Source: Staphylococcus sp. MI 10-1553 (GTDB taxonomy: Bacteria > Bacillota > Bacilli > Staphylococcales > Staphylococcaceae). From it: a DNA stretch of 64,000 nucleotides. The stretch spans positions 186,001 through 250,000 of the forward strand of contig NZ_CP048279.1 in NCBI RefSeq assembly GCF_010365305.1, written 5' to 3'. Below are positions 34,969-44,826 of the stretch, piece by piece. Numbering within the stretch: position 1 is the first letter of the stretch; the number at the start of each line of letters is the position of its first letter. The notes under the pieces are model-generated. The model did not search any database, was not told the DNA's origin, and was given only the letters and a program-made list of their open reading frames with translations. Position numbers and translations under genes: made by a program.

Positions 34969-34985
34969 GCAATGGAGGAGATTGT

Positions 34986-36035
34986 ATGAAAGTCACGAAA
35001 CAAGCACTATTTGATTTAATACAGAATAAATTGATGAAAGCTGGATTACCAGAAGAAGCATCCTATGATGTGGCTGACGTTTTAACGTTTGCAGATCATC
35101 GTGGAATACACTCGCATGGTGCAGTGCGTGTGGAGTATTACGCGGAACGTATTGCAAAAGGTGGAATAACAATACACCCTCATTATCAATTTAAGAAAAC
35201 AGGTCCATCAACAGCTGTATTAGATGGGGATAACGGTCCTGGACATCAAGTTGCAAAGATAGGTATGCAACATGCAATTGATATGGCACGTGAGTCTGGC
35301 ATTGCAGTTGTCGGAATGAAACACCTTTCTCATAGTGGCGCATTGGGATACTTTGTAGAACAGGCAGCAAAGGAAGGTATGGTTGCCTTGAGTATGTGCC
35401 AGTCTGATCCAATGGTAGTCCCATTTGGAGGAACAGAACCGTATTTTGGAACAAACCCTATTGCATTTAGTGCACCGACAAGTGATGAGCGGATTATTAC
35501 ATTTGATATGGCGACAACTGTTCAAGCATGGGGCAAAGTTTTAGATGCGCGAAGTAAAGGCGAGTCTATACCAGATACTTGGGCGGTGAATGCCAAAGGA
35601 GAGCCTACGACAGACTCAAGAGATGTACATGCATTGTTGCCTGTTGCCGGACCTAAAGGATATGGATTAATGATGATGGTCGACATTCTAGCCGGAAGTC
35701 TATTGGGTGTTCCACATGGGATGCACGTATCTTCAATGTATGAAGATTTAACTAAAGGACGCGACTTAGGTCAACTCCATATTGTGATTAATCCGTCTTA
35801 TTTTACAGATGCAGATCAATTTAAACGTCAAGTTGCGCAAATGTTAGATGAACTTAAAGCTCAACCGGCAGCACCAGGTTTTAGTGAGATCTATTTCCCT
35901 GGTGAACGAGGTCGCTTGCGTAGTAAAAAATATGACCAAGAAGGAATCGAAATTGTAGATACGATATACGATTATCTTGTATCAGATGATGTGCATTATG
36001 ATCGATATCATGGAAAAAACAGATTTGCAGAATGA
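34986..36035 (+). CDS. Ureidoglycolate dehydrogenase-like, copy 2
   Basis: The 349-residue LDH2-family protein aligns with the preceding gene over its whole length (RGIHSHGAVRVEYYAERI; TNPIAFSAPT; TWAVNAKGEPTTD; GYGLMMMVDILAGSLLG). Identity by eye is well over half. It arose by tandem duplication. Either could be the main AllD; the other may take a related 2-hydroxy acid or form a heteromer. GGAGGAG precedes the ATG, 17 bases after the first copy. Confidence 0.88.
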   Translation: MKVTKQALFDLIQNKLMKAGLPEEASYDVADVLTFADHRGIHSHGAVRVEYYAERIAKGGITIHPHYQFKKTGPSTAVLDGDNGPGHQVAKIGMQHAIDMARESGIAVVGMKHLSHSGALGYFVEQAAKEGMVALSMCQSDPMVVPFGGTEPYFGTNPIAFSAPTSDERIITFDMATTVQAWGKVLDARSKGESIPDTWAVNAKGEPTTDSRDVHALLPVAGPKGYGLMMMVDILAGSLLGVPHGMHVSSMYEDLTKGRDLGQLHIVINPSYFTDADQFKRQVAQMLDELKAQPAAPGFSEIYFPGERGRLRSKKYDQEGIEIVDTIYDYLVSDDVHYDRYHGKNRFAE

Positions 36036-36061
36036 AGTCGAAATAAAAATGGAGGAAGAAC

Positions 36062-37816
36062 ATGTTATATACAATCATAAAAGAAAATACGTATCAAGAT
36101 TCAATTGTATTAATGTTATTGTCAAACAAACTGAATTCGATTGATGGCGTGAAAAAAGTATCAGTGATGATGGGGACACCTGCCAATAAAGATATTTTTA
36201 GAGCATCTGGATTAGGTTCAGATGAATTGGATCAAGCGAACCCGAATGACATTGTTGTTGTCATTGATACTGAAGATGAAGCAAAAGTGACTGAAGTTGA
36301 TGAAATGGTTGAAGCGACATTGAAAGGTGAAAACAGTGTAGATGCATCGTCTAGTGAACAAGAAGCGCACAATTGGAAACGTGCAATGGAACTAGCGAAC
36401 AACCCTAATATGGCGTTGATTTCAATTCCTGGACAATATGCAGCAATGGAAGCGGAAAATGCACTTAATGAAGGATTACATGTTTTCATGTTTAGCGATA
36501 ACGTTTCTAAGGCAGATGAGTTACGTTTAAAAGAGATGGCACATGAAAAAGGCTTACTCGTAATGGGACCAGATTGCGGAACAGGTATCATTCATTCTGT
36601 ACCACTTGCATTTACGAATATTGTCAAAGAAGGAAACATCGGATTAGTAGGAGCGTCAGGTACAGGTATCCAAGAAGTCACAACGATTATTGATAGAGAA
36701 GGAACAGGTGTTACAAATGCCATCGGAACAGGTGGACGCGACTTGTCGACTGAAATGGGTGCGATAACAATGTTAGATAGCATTAAAGCGTTAAATCAAG
36801 ATCCAAAAGTTAAAGTGATTACGGTGATTTCTAAGCCACCTGCAAAAGAAGTAAAAGATAAGGTGCTCAACGTATTAAGGAATATCGAAAAACCAGTTGT
36901 AACACTTTTCTTAGGAGATATGCCTATGTATCATGAACCAGGTATTTATCATGCATACACATTAGAAGAAGCGGCACGTGTGTCTGTACAGTTATCGAAT
37001 GGTGAGACACCTAATTTCAAGCCGTCTATTTTAACAGATATTGATGTGAACTTTGCTGAAGGTCAGGTCGGAATTAAGGGTTTTTATTCAGGCGGAACAC
37101 TTGCATATGAAGCTGCAATGTTGATTAATCATACGTTAAAGAATACAAAATCAGAAAAACAAGAAGGTTACATGTTGAAAACTGAATCACATGCAGTGAT
37201 TGACTTAGGTGATGACATTTATACGCAAGGTAAGCCACATCCGATGATTGATCCAGAAAAACGTATCGAAATGTTGGAAGCGTCTATTGAAGATGAAACA
37301 ACTGCGGTGATTTTACTAGATGATGTGATTGGTAATGGTAGCCATGACGATATGGCATCTAAACTTGCACCAACCATTTCAAAAGTCATTCAACATGCGA
37401 AAGACCGAGGTCGTAACATTGTTGTATTAGCGACTGTTGTCGGTACGGAACAAGACCATCAAGGTTATCAGCAACAAATTGATATTTTAAAACGTGCGGG
37501 TGCTGTGATTTGCGAAACAAACGATCAAATGGTGCGTACAGCGATCCACCTGTTAGGTCATGATGTACAACAACCAGGACGTGAAGAAAAAGTGTTTGAT
37601 AAAGAAGTAGTGGATTTAACAGTGAGTGATGAGATTGTTCAATTACTCAATGTTAAACCAAGCATTATTAATATCGGTTTAAAAAGTTTTTCAGAAGCCA
37701 TTCGTGACAGTGGTGCAGAATGCGTACAATTCAACTGGAAGCCTATTGCAGGTGGCGATGAAAAACTAATGAAAGTCTTACAATTTTTAAATCATTTAGA
37801 AAGGGAGACAGTCTAA
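36062..37816 (+). CDS. fdrA: FdrA/AllF, oxamate carbamoyltransferase large subunit
   Basis: The 584-residue protein resembles succinyl-CoA synthetase alpha-type folds: GPDCGTGIIHSVPLAF, GLVGASGTGIQEVTT and GTGGRDLS in the Rossmann region. E. coli FdrA (renamed AllF) with AllG and AllH forms the carbamoyltransferase that splits oxalurate into oxamate and carbamoyl phosphate. The gene order here, fdrA-allG-allH-carbamate kinase, equals that set. GGAGGAA precedes the ATG. Its stop shares one base with the next start. Confidence 0.88.
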   Translation: MLYTIIKENTYQDSIVLMLLSNKLNSIDGVKKVSVMMGTPANKDIFRASGLGSDELDQANPNDIVVVIDTEDEAKVTEVDEMVEATLKGENSVDASSSEQEAHNWKRAMELANNPNMALISIPGQYAAMEAENALNEGLHVFMFSDNVSKADELRLKEMAHEKGLLVMGPDCGTGIIHSVPLAFTNIVKEGNIGLVGASGTGIQEVTTIIDREGTGVTNAIGTGGRDLSTEMGAITMLDSIKALNQDPKVKVITVISKPPAKEVKDKVLNVLRNIEKPVVTLFLGDMPMYHEPGIYHAYTLEEAARVSVQLSNGETPNFKPSILTDIDVNFAEGQVGIKGFYSGGTLAYEAAMLINHTLKNTKSEKQEGYMLKTESHAVIDLGDDIYTQGKPHPMIDPEKRIEMLEASIEDETTAVILLDDVIGNGSHDDMASKLAPTISKVIQHAKDRGRNIVVLATVVGTEQDHQGYQQQIDILKRAGAVICETNDQMVRTAIHLLGHDVQQPGREEKVFDKEVVDLTVSDEIVQLLNVKPSIINIGLKSFSEAIRDSGAECVQFNWKPIAGGDEKLMKVLQFLNHLERETV

Positions 37817-39081
37817 TGGCATTTAAAACAATTGATGAAGCAAATGATGCAGTAATTGAAAAGATGATTGCAGCAGCGCCATTTTTAACGGATGTCGTTC
37901 CTGCAAAATCAGTTATTCCAGAGTTGAAAGAACATGTCCTTTTACACGCAGGGCCGCCAATTAAATATGAGAATATGACAGATCCAATGCAAGGTTCGTG
38001 TGTAGGTGCAATTCTTTTCGAAGGTTGGGCAAATGATGAAGCAAGTGCACGTGAATTATTGGAAAATAACCGCATTACTTTTATTCCTTGTCACCACGTA
38101 AACGCAGTAGGACCTATGGGAGGTATTACATCACCTAACATGCCAGTACTTGTTGTTGTGAATAAAGAAAATGGTAATGAAGCTTATTGTCAGATGAACG
38201 AAGGTATTGGAGCGGTGTTACGTTTTGGTGCATACAATACACAAGTTATTGAGCGATTGGAATGGATGAGAGATGTTCTTGGTCCAGTGTTAAGCAAAGC
38301 GTTGAAGTCATTTGAAGAAGGATTAAATGTGAATGTCATGATTGCAAAAGCCATTGCGATGGGTGATGAGTTTCATCAACGTAATATTGCTGCATCGTTA
38401 GCGTTTTTAAAAGAAGTTTCACCAGCAATTACAGAATTAGAAAATGTTTCAAGCAGTGAAAAAACTGAAGTCATTCAATTTTTAGCTGATACGAATCAAT
38501 TTTTCTTAAATATAGCTATGGCAACTGGTAAAGCAATGATGGATGCGGCACGTACGATTCAACATGGTACAGTAGTCACTGCAATGTGCCGTAATGGTGA
38601 AAATTTTGGTATTCGTATTGCAGGTATGGGAGACGAATGGTTCACAGCACCAGTGAATACGCCACAAGGATTGTACTTCACAGGATATTCAGCTGATGAT
38701 GCGAATCCAGATATTGGTGACTCTGCTATTACAGAAACGATTGGTGTAGGTGGTATGGCTATGATTGCAGCACCAGCTGTTACACGATTTGTTGGATCAG
38801 GCGGTTTTCAAGATGCCTTAGAAACAAGTAATCAAATGATGGAAATCTGTGTTGGTGAAAATCCAAACCTTATCATCCCAACTTGGGATTTTAAAGGTGC
38901 ATGTTTAGGTATAGATGCACGTAAAGTAGTGGAAACAGGTATTACTCCAGTGATTAATACAGGTATTGCACATAAAGTTGCTGGCTATGGTCAAATCGGT
39001 GCAGGGACTGTGCATCCACCTATCGCATGTTTTGAAAAAGCAATTGTGGCATACGCTAAAAAATTAGGGTTTGAATCATGA
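37816..39081 (+). CDS. allG: AllG (YlbE, DUF1116), oxamate carbamoyltransferase subunit
   Basis: The 421-residue protein is a full-length DUF1116 member, with PPIKYENMTDPMQGSCVG, HHVNAVGPMGGITSPNMP and IGAGTVHPPIACFEKA as conserved stretches. It is the partner of FdrA in oxalurate carbamoyl transfer. Its start overlaps the fdrA stop by one base and its end overlaps allH by four bases (ATGA), so the subunits are translationally coupled. Confidence 0.88.
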   Translation: MAFKTIDEANDAVIEKMIAAAPFLTDVVPAKSVIPELKEHVLLHAGPPIKYENMTDPMQGSCVGAILFEGWANDEASARELLENNRITFIPCHHVNAVGPMGGITSPNMPVLVVVNKENGNEAYCQMNEGIGAVLRFGAYNTQVIERLEWMRDVLGPVLSKALKSFEEGLNVNVMIAKAIAMGDEFHQRNIAASLAFLKEVSPAITELENVSSSEKTEVIQFLADTNQFFLNIAMATGKAMMDAARTIQHGTVVTAMCRNGENFGIRIAGMGDEWFTAPVNTPQGLYFTGYSADDANPDIGDSAITETIGVGGMAMIAAPAVTRFVGSGGFQDALETSNQMMEICVGENPNLIIPTWDFKGACLGIDARKVVETGITPVINTGIAHKVAGYGQIGAGTVHPPIACFEKAIVAYAKKLGFES

Positions 39082-39857
39082 TTTATTACGCAAGTGCGGT
39101 CGGTTCGGTCGTACTTGCTTTATTAAAAGAGACAACAACTTGGCACGTACACAGCCTATTTAAAAAAGGATTTAATTTAATGAATCAAAACGGGGCCATT
39201 ATTTTTATTGGCACGAATGAAAATGGCTTGTTTCCATTTGGTATATCGGTAGATGAACAAACTAAGCAAAAGATGATGTCACATATTCAGCATAATGATG
39301 AATTTTGTGCAAATCGACTCAAATTGCGGCATGCACAGTTTTCTATAGACTTAAACACGACCATCGTAGAACCACGGCGGAACTTTCATGATGCTGATGT
39401 AGAGGCATTAAGGATGTGTTTGATGGCGTATGATTTTTCGGATTATGTGGATAGTGATTTTTCATTATCACGCATGACAGCATTGAAACGTTCTCTTTCA
39501 GATGCTGACGAAATGGTTTTAACTCAATTAGAGTTTCTTGTAGGGCGAGGGAACGGTTTAACACCAACTGGTGATGATATTCTTGTCGGCTTGCTTTATA
39601 GCCATTTTATTCAACCATTTATCGTGCCAGTACATTTTCAATCAATAAAGACAGTGATAGCGCAAGAACGTACAACAATCATTAGTGAAAACTTTATTAA
39701 CCTTGCAATTCAAGGGATTTTTAGTTCGAGAATCAGTCAGTTAAACGATACTGTTTCTGATGAGGCGATTCAATCACTTGCTGAAGTGGGATCGAGTTCA
39801 GGTAAAGACACACTATACGGTATATACATTGGTTTAATTAAAGGAGTGAATGAATGA
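39078..39857 (+). CDS. allH: AllH (YlbF, DUF2877), oxamate carbamoyltransferase subunit
   Basis: The 259-residue protein carries the DUF2877 signature GRGNGLTPTGDDILVGLLY near residues 155-173 and SSSGKDTLYGIYIGL at the C-terminus. It is the third subunit of the E. coli type AllFGH enzyme. It overlaps both neighbours by four bases. Sequence conservation with AllH is by motif memory only. Confidence 0.85.
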   Translation: MIYYASAVGSVVLALLKETTTWHVHSLFKKGFNLMNQNGAIIFIGTNENGLFPFGISVDEQTKQKMMSHIQHNDEFCANRLKLRHAQFSIDLNTTIVEPRRNFHDADVEALRMCLMAYDFSDYVDSDFSLSRMTALKRSLSDADEMVLTQLEFLVGRGNGLTPTGDDILVGLLYSHFIQPFIVPVHFQSIKTVIAQERTTIISENFINLAIQGIFSSRISQLNDTVSDEAIQSLAEVGSSSGKDTLYGIYIGLIKGVNE

Positions 39858-40792
39858 TGGGAAAAAAAGTAGTGATTGCACTAGGGGGGAATGCGATTTT
39901 ACAACCGAAGCAAACACCTACCTTTGAAAATCAATATCGTAATATAGAAAATGCGACACGTCATATGGTAGAAATTAAAGAAGCTGGTCATCAGATTATT
40001 GTGACGCATGGCAATGGTCCACAAGTCGGTAATATTATTGCACAAAATGAAGCTGCTAAAGAGACAGTACCGCCATCACCAATTGATGCTTGTAACGCAC
40101 AATCACAAGGGCTTATTGGTTATATGATGGAGCAATGTCTCAAAAATCATTTGCAAAAGCGCCATATGACAGATAATGTTGTGAGTTTATTGACAATGGT
40201 AGAGGTTGATCCAAAAGATCCGGCATTTGAATCACCAACAAAACCGATTGGCGTCTTTTTCAATGAAGCAGAAGCTAAACAAATGGAAGCTCAAGGTTTT
40301 CCAATGGTTGAAGATGCGGGACGTGGTTATCGACGCGTTGTTCCTTCACCAGAACCGATGCGCATTCATGGTGTGGACGAAATCAAACAAATTCTTGACC
40401 GTACGATTGCCATATCATCTGGCGGTGGGGGAATTCCTGTGTATAAAGATGAAGAACAGCAACTTCATGGGTTGGAAGCTGTTATTGATAAAGATCGCTC
40501 AGGTCTTAAATTGGCGGAACAAATAGAAGCAGATGTTTTTATGATGTTGACGGATGTACCGAATGTTTATATTAACTATGGTCAACCTAACCAAGCTACG
40601 TTACATGAAGTGTCTGTTCAAGAAATTGAACAATATATTCAAGAAAATCAATTTCCAAAAGGGAGTATGCTTCCCAAAATAGAAGCTGCACTTCAATTTG
40701 CGAAGTCAGGTAAAGAAGCGATTATTTGTGCTTTAGATGAGGCTGTGGATGCATTAGCAGGAAAAGCAGGTACTCGAATTGTATTAAAATAA
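39854..40792 (+). CDS. allK: Carbamate kinase of the ureide pathway
   Basis: The 312-residue amino-acid-kinase-fold protein has ALGGNAIL, THGNGPQVGNI, the SSGGGGIPV loop and DKDRSGLKLAEQI, all carbamate kinase signatures. It turns carbamoyl phosphate and ADP into ATP, ammonia and CO2, the energy-yielding last step. Arginine deiminase ArcC has the same activity, but the operon position assigns this copy to oxalurate breakdown. Start at ATG 39854 or 39857. A terminator follows at 40816. Confidence 0.92.
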   Translation: MMGKKVVIALGGNAILQPKQTPTFENQYRNIENATRHMVEIKEAGHQIIVTHGNGPQVGNIIAQNEAAKETVPPSPIDACNAQSQGLIGYMMEQCLKNHLQKRHMTDNVVSLLTMVEVDPKDPAFESPTKPIGVFFNEAEAKQMEAQGFPMVEDAGRGYRRVVPSPEPMRIHGVDEIKQILDRTIAISSGGGGIPVYKDEEQQLHGLEAVIDKDRSGLKLAEQIEADVFMMLTDVPNVYINYGQPNQATLHEVSVQEIEQYIQENQFPKGSMLPKIEAALQFAKSGKEAIICALDEAVDALAGKAGTRIVLK

Positions 40793-40815
40793 TATAGGTT
40801 GTCAATCGCTAGCAT

Positions 40816-40868
40816 GAGAACGAACGCACACACGGAGAATTGTACAGCCGTGAACGTTCGTTTTTCTC
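40816..40868 (+). terminator. Terminator of the allC-allK operon
   Basis: GAACGAACG (about 40818-40826) pairs with CGTTCGTTTTTC (40855-40866); an inner CACGG/CCGTG stem lies within. A T-tract follows. Confidence 0.75.
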
Positions 40869-40912
40869 ATCAAATGTTATCAATATGAAGTTGAAATGGC
40901 GGGGTGTGAAAT

Positions 40913-42130
40913 ATGGAAAAGAAAACGCGTATTTTTAGAATCCAGGATCGCTGGTGGGTTGTCATTGGAATAGTTCTGGTTGCTTCGACACTTCGAGCAC
41001 CATTAACAGCAGTAGGTCCTGTCATTGATGATATTAAGAATGGGCTACACATTAATAATTCACTAGCCGGCTTGTTGACAACGATTCCTCTAGCCATTTT
41101 TGGTATTGTATCACTCTTCGTAGCGAGAACAATGGCACACATTTCGATGGCAACTTTAGTAACATGTGCCATGCTATTTTTACTCGTAGGTTTGATTGTG
41201 CGTATTTTGGGTACAATTGAATTTTTTATCATCGGTACTATGATTATTGGTGTTGCGATAGCTTATGGTAACGTCATATTGCCAAGTTATGCAAAATGGC
41301 TTTTTCCAGCACAAATTGGGATGATTACTGGAATTTACAGTGCGACAATGAATTTTACGGCTGGACTTGGGGGAGGTCTCAGTTACCCATTATCTCAAAT
41401 CGCTTCATTTGGATACAAGGGTTCATTAGGTTTTTGGATTTTGCTTTGTATATGTGCGCTTATTGTTTGGCGTAAGCATAATAGTCGTTTATCTATAGAA
41501 CAGTTTACACCAGCAAAAGATGAAACGAAAAAGCAAAATGTTCAGCGTTTGAAAGTCTCACGGACGTCGCTTGCTTGGGCGATTGCATTGACAATGGGTT
41601 TTCAGTCTATGATTTTTTATGTAATCGTCGCTTGGTTACCTTCAATCGTTATTGATAGGGGTCTGTCACCAAGCGCAGCAGGTTATTACTTTATGTTAAA
41701 TCAATTTGCGCAAGTGCCAATGACATTTATTTTTCCAATCATTGCGTCAAAAATGAAATCTCAAAGCACGCTTGTTTGGATCATTTTCGTGCTATATATG
41801 GCAGGATTAATTACATTATTGACGTTACCGGTATCGCTGTTATTTTTATCAATGATTATTTTAGGCTTGTCATTAGGTGCAGCATTTAGTATTTGTATGA
41901 CATTCTTTTCAATCCGTGCGAATACAAGTGATGGAAGTGTTGCTTTATCGGGATTTGGTCAGTCTATTGGTTATATTGTTGCGGCTTCTGGTCCGTTTGT
42001 GATTGGTACTATTCATGATATTGCAAATGGATGGCGTATTCCTTTGATTTTAGTCATGATTATGGCGTGCGGTTTTCTTTTCGTTGGACTGATTTCATCT
42101 AAAGATCGTTATATAGAAGAATATTTATAA
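40913..42130 (+). CDS. CynX/NimT-family MFS transporter
   Basis: The 405-residue protein has 12 predicted spans and the CynX/NimT opening LRAPLTAVGPVIDDI with GLLTTIPLAIFGI. Family members are linked to cyanate and nitroimidazole transport. Placed right after the oxalurate genes, it may export oxamate, the dead-end product of AllFGH, or import a ureide (inference). A GGGG-containing weak ribosome binding site (GGCGGGGTG) precedes the ATG. Confidence 0.85.
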   Translation: MEKKTRIFRIQDRWWVVIGIVLVASTLRAPLTAVGPVIDDIKNGLHINNSLAGLLTTIPLAIFGIVSLFVARTMAHISMATLVTCAMLFLLVGLIVRILGTIEFFIIGTMIIGVAIAYGNVILPSYAKWLFPAQIGMITGIYSATMNFTAGLGGGLSYPLSQIASFGYKGSLGFWILLCICALIVWRKHNSRLSIEQFTPAKDETKKQNVQRLKVSRTSLAWAIALTMGFQSMIFYVIVAWLPSIVIDRGLSPSAAGYYFMLNQFAQVPMTFIFPIIASKMKSQSTLVWIIFVLYMAGLITLLTLPVSLLFLSMIILGLSLGAAFSICMTFFSIRANTSDGSVALSGFGQSIGYIVAASGPFVIGTIHDIANGWRIPLILVMIMACGFLFVGLISSKDRYIEEYL

Positions 42131-42271
42131 TATGGTCGAAACCGAGAAATTCGTTATCAATTACGGAAGGCTCGGTTTTTGTTGTATCACAGAAAATCCG
42201 GCGCTGGACTTATTGAATGTTTGGAACTTCAAATGTAATATAAATCTCATAAATTTGTTAAGGAGATTTTT

Positions 42272-43297
42272 ATGAATTCCGATAAAAAAGAGAATTGAAG
42301 TTTTAGATTATTTAAGAGGTTTGGCACTATTCGGTATTATTTTTGCCAATATTTTATCTATCCTTGAAAATTTTTCATATCATCATGGACTCCTCTCGGT
42401 GATGTATGAAAGTCATGTTGATGTGCTTTACAACAAATATTTGAATATTTTTGTGGAAGCGAAGTTTTTTCTATTTTTTCATTATTATTTGGTATAGGAT
42501 TTTTTCAAATCTTTTTCCATAATGCGAAAAATAAAAATGCCAATCCTTTTACTTTATACGTTAGACGTAGCGTGGTGTTACTGTTAATCGGTATCGTTCA
42601 CCAAATTTTCCAACCCGGAGAAGCACTTCTTTTTTATTCCATCATAGGTCTATTCATACTCCCTCTTACATTCGTGAAAAGACGCATTAATTATTGATAG
42701 TGCTCATTTTATTAGTTTTAGGGGTGCTTAGTGGCAACAAACAGCATTATTTGTATTAGGTTATATGATCGGACAATATCACCTTCATCAAACGATTTAT
42801 CAGCATAAGAAAGCATCGCGAATGACGTTTGTCTTTTCATTGATAGGCTTTGTCATCTTTTTAGTACGCTTACACTATTTCTAAATACCACCTACGTTTG
42901 ATCTAGCGAAAGATCAAATGAATATCAAAGTTTACGCCGAGCGAAATAATTTTTATTCTGACCTTACCGTCTATACAGCACCGTTCATCTCGCTATTCTA
43001 TATTTTATTCTTCGTAACGATATTAGAAAGTCCCGTAATGAAGCGCATTTTGCTTCCTTTTAATATTATGGTCAAATGGCTTTAACGAACTATTTATTAA
43101 ATACTGCATTGATTTTAGTGGTCGGCCAATTGATTTCTGTAGGTATCGCAGTGTCAGGTGTCGTATCATTATTGATTATTCTGTTCCAAATGCTGTTTTC
43201 TATGTTATGGCTGCGATTCTTTAGATACGGCCTACTTGAATATATTTGGAGATTGTTAACGTATTTACAATTTTTCGGCATTAGAAGAACGTCATGA
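42272..43297 (+). pseudogene. DUF418 (YeiB-like) membrane protein, multiply broken
   Basis: AAGGAGA and ATG 42272 begin MNSDKKE and then shift frame after nine codons. The fragments still spell a DUF418 protein: IEVLDYLRGLALFGIIFANIL, then LLFGIGFFQIFFHNAKN, RSVVLLLIGIVHQIF, and the C-terminal FNIYGQMALTNYLLNT stretch (Y lost at a frame break). At least four frameshifts and an in-frame stop (near 42883) are seen. The decay is old compared with the single lesion in the MFS gene at 23.6 kb. Confidence 0.85.
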
Positions 43298-43382
43298 AAT
43301 AAAAAATTATGAGTATGATAGAAAGATGTGTGTTGGTTAACTTCACAACTACATTAAAGTTTAAATGTATTGAGTGAATAGA

Positions 43383-43410
43383 GGCTAGGAACCCTAGCCC
43401 CTAAATTTTT
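43383..43410 (+). terminator. GGCTAGG/CCTAGCC terminator
   Basis: GGCTAGG (43383-43389) and CCTAGCC (43393-43399) form a perfect stem with an AAC loop, followed by TAAATTTTTT. It lies between the decayed DUF418 gene and the convergent cupin gene. Confidence 0.7.
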
Positions 43411-43501
43411 TGGATGTTATTTATTCGAATACACATGGTTCAATTGAATTTGATTTTTAAGTAACCTCTTGAATTTGCACTTAGTTTAATAATTTTTAAT
43501 C

Positions 43502-43858
43502 TTATTCATAAGGAATGAAATCAAGTGGCATTGGCGTCGCAAAACCTAGCATGACAAAATCTTTATCTCCTGTGTTAGTCATACCATGTGCATCTCCTGG
43601 TAATGACACGAAAATGTCGCCCGCTTTTATCGTTTTCTTTTCATGATTGTTTGTATAAAATGTACCTTCTCCTTTAATTGCAATCCATACATCGTCTGCG
43701 TTTTGATGTGTATGACAAGGTAATGTTTGGCCAGGTTTTAAACACCAAATTGCACCAGCTGAGTGCTCAGATTGATAGAAAATCGTCTTTTTAGCTGCTT
43801 CATCAGAAAAAGTTTCTAATTCTTTCATTTTAAAGAAACGCTGCTTGGCTTGTGACAT
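43502..43858 (-). CDS. Small cupin-domain protein
   Basis: The 118-residue single-barrel cupin has PCHTHQNADDVWIAIKGEG (metal His, His, Glu) and GDIFVSLPGDAHGMTNTGD (motif 2 His). Such proteins bind a metal and act as isomerases or dioxygenases or sense small molecules. It follows the 2-hydroxyacid dehydrogenase by 11 bases in the same leftward operon, with AGGAGG overlapping the dehydrogenase stop. The substrate is unknown. Confidence 0.82.
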   Translation of the reverse strand: MSQAKQRFFKMKELETFSDEAAKKTIFYQSEHSAGAIWCLKPGQTLPCHTHQNADDVWIAIKGEGTFYTNNHEKKTIKAGDIFVSLPGDAHGMTNTGDKDFVMLGFATPMPLDFIPYE

Positions 43859-43869
43859 GTTAAGGCCTC

Positions 43870-44826
43870 CTATGCATTGACAATATATTTCGGTTTTTGA
43901 TCAGTGAGTGCTAATACAACATTGTTTGCGGCAATATTAGCCATCATATCTCTCGCTTCAAATGTTGCGTTACCGATATGTGGTGTAATGACAACATTTT
44001 TCATAGTTTTTAATTCTTCAGTAATTTCGGGCTCAAATTCGAAAACATCGAGTGCTGCACCTTCTATTAATTTATCTTCAAGTGCACGAACTAACTCACT
44101 TTCATGTACGATAGGTCCTCGTGAAGCATTAATTAAATAAGAAGTTGATTTCATTTTTTTAATGGCTTCATAGTTAATCATATGTTTAAGAGAATCATTA
44201 TATGCACTATTAATAGTGATGAAATCAGATTCAGCGAGCAACTCATCTAAAGTTACATAACGTGCATTTAACTCGGCTTCTTTGTCTTCATAACGTGTAG
44301 GACCTGTATATAAAATTTCCATATCGAAACCTTTGGCACGTCTAGCCACAGCTGTTCCAATAGAGCCAAGTCCTATGATACCAATTTTTTTGCCAGATAC
44401 TTCTCGTCCTCTGAAGAAAAGTGGAGACCAACCATTAAATCCAGTTGTACGACAAAGCTGATCGCCCTCAGGTATACGACGTGCAACAGCTAGTAAAATA
44501 CCCATTGTTAAATCTGCAGTAGCATTAGTTGAAGCAATAGGTGTATTTGTTACGTCAATTCCATGTTCACGTGCAGCTTCGATGTCGATGTTATTAAAAC
44601 CTGCACCATAATTGGCAATAATCTTTAAATCTGGTGCAGCTTCAATCACTTCACGTGTAACTTGTGTGGATAATAAACTGATTAAAGCATCAGCATCACG
44701 TACTTTTTCAAGTAATGCTTCATGAGAAATGAGTTTTTCTCCTGTATACATTTCTACTTGGAACTGTGCTTGAAGTTGTTCCAGTCCAACCTCAGGAATG
44801 GCTCCCGCAATGAACACTTTTTTCAT
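43870..44826 (-). CDS. D-2-hydroxyacid dehydrogenase (glyoxylate/hydroxypyruvate reductase type)
   Basis: The 318-residue protein has the D-isomer-specific layout: NYGAGFNNIDIEAA, the NAD loop GLGSIGTAV, catalytic Arg in NASRGPIV, Glu in FEFEPEI and His in TPHIGNAT. It reduces a 2-keto acid with NAD(P)H in the cytosol. Glyoxylate is a likely substrate given the ureide island nearby, but D-lactate or hydroxyisocaproate types are possible. AGGAG precedes the ATG. Confidence 0.88.
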   Translation of the reverse strand: MKKVFIAGAIPEVGLEQLQAQFQVEMYTGEKLISHEALLEKVRDADALISLLSTQVTREVIEAAPDLKIIANYGAGFNNIDIEAAREHGIDVTNTPIASTNATADLTMGILLAVARRIPEGDQLCRTTGFNGWSPLFFRGREVSGKKIGIIGLGSIGTAVARRAKGFDMEILYTGPTRYEDKEAELNARYVTLDELLAESDFITINSAYNDSLKHMINYEAIKKMKSTSYLINASRGPIVHESELVRALEDKLIEGAALDVFEFEPEITEELKTMKNVVITPHIGNATFEARDMMANIAANNVVLALTDQKPKYIVNA

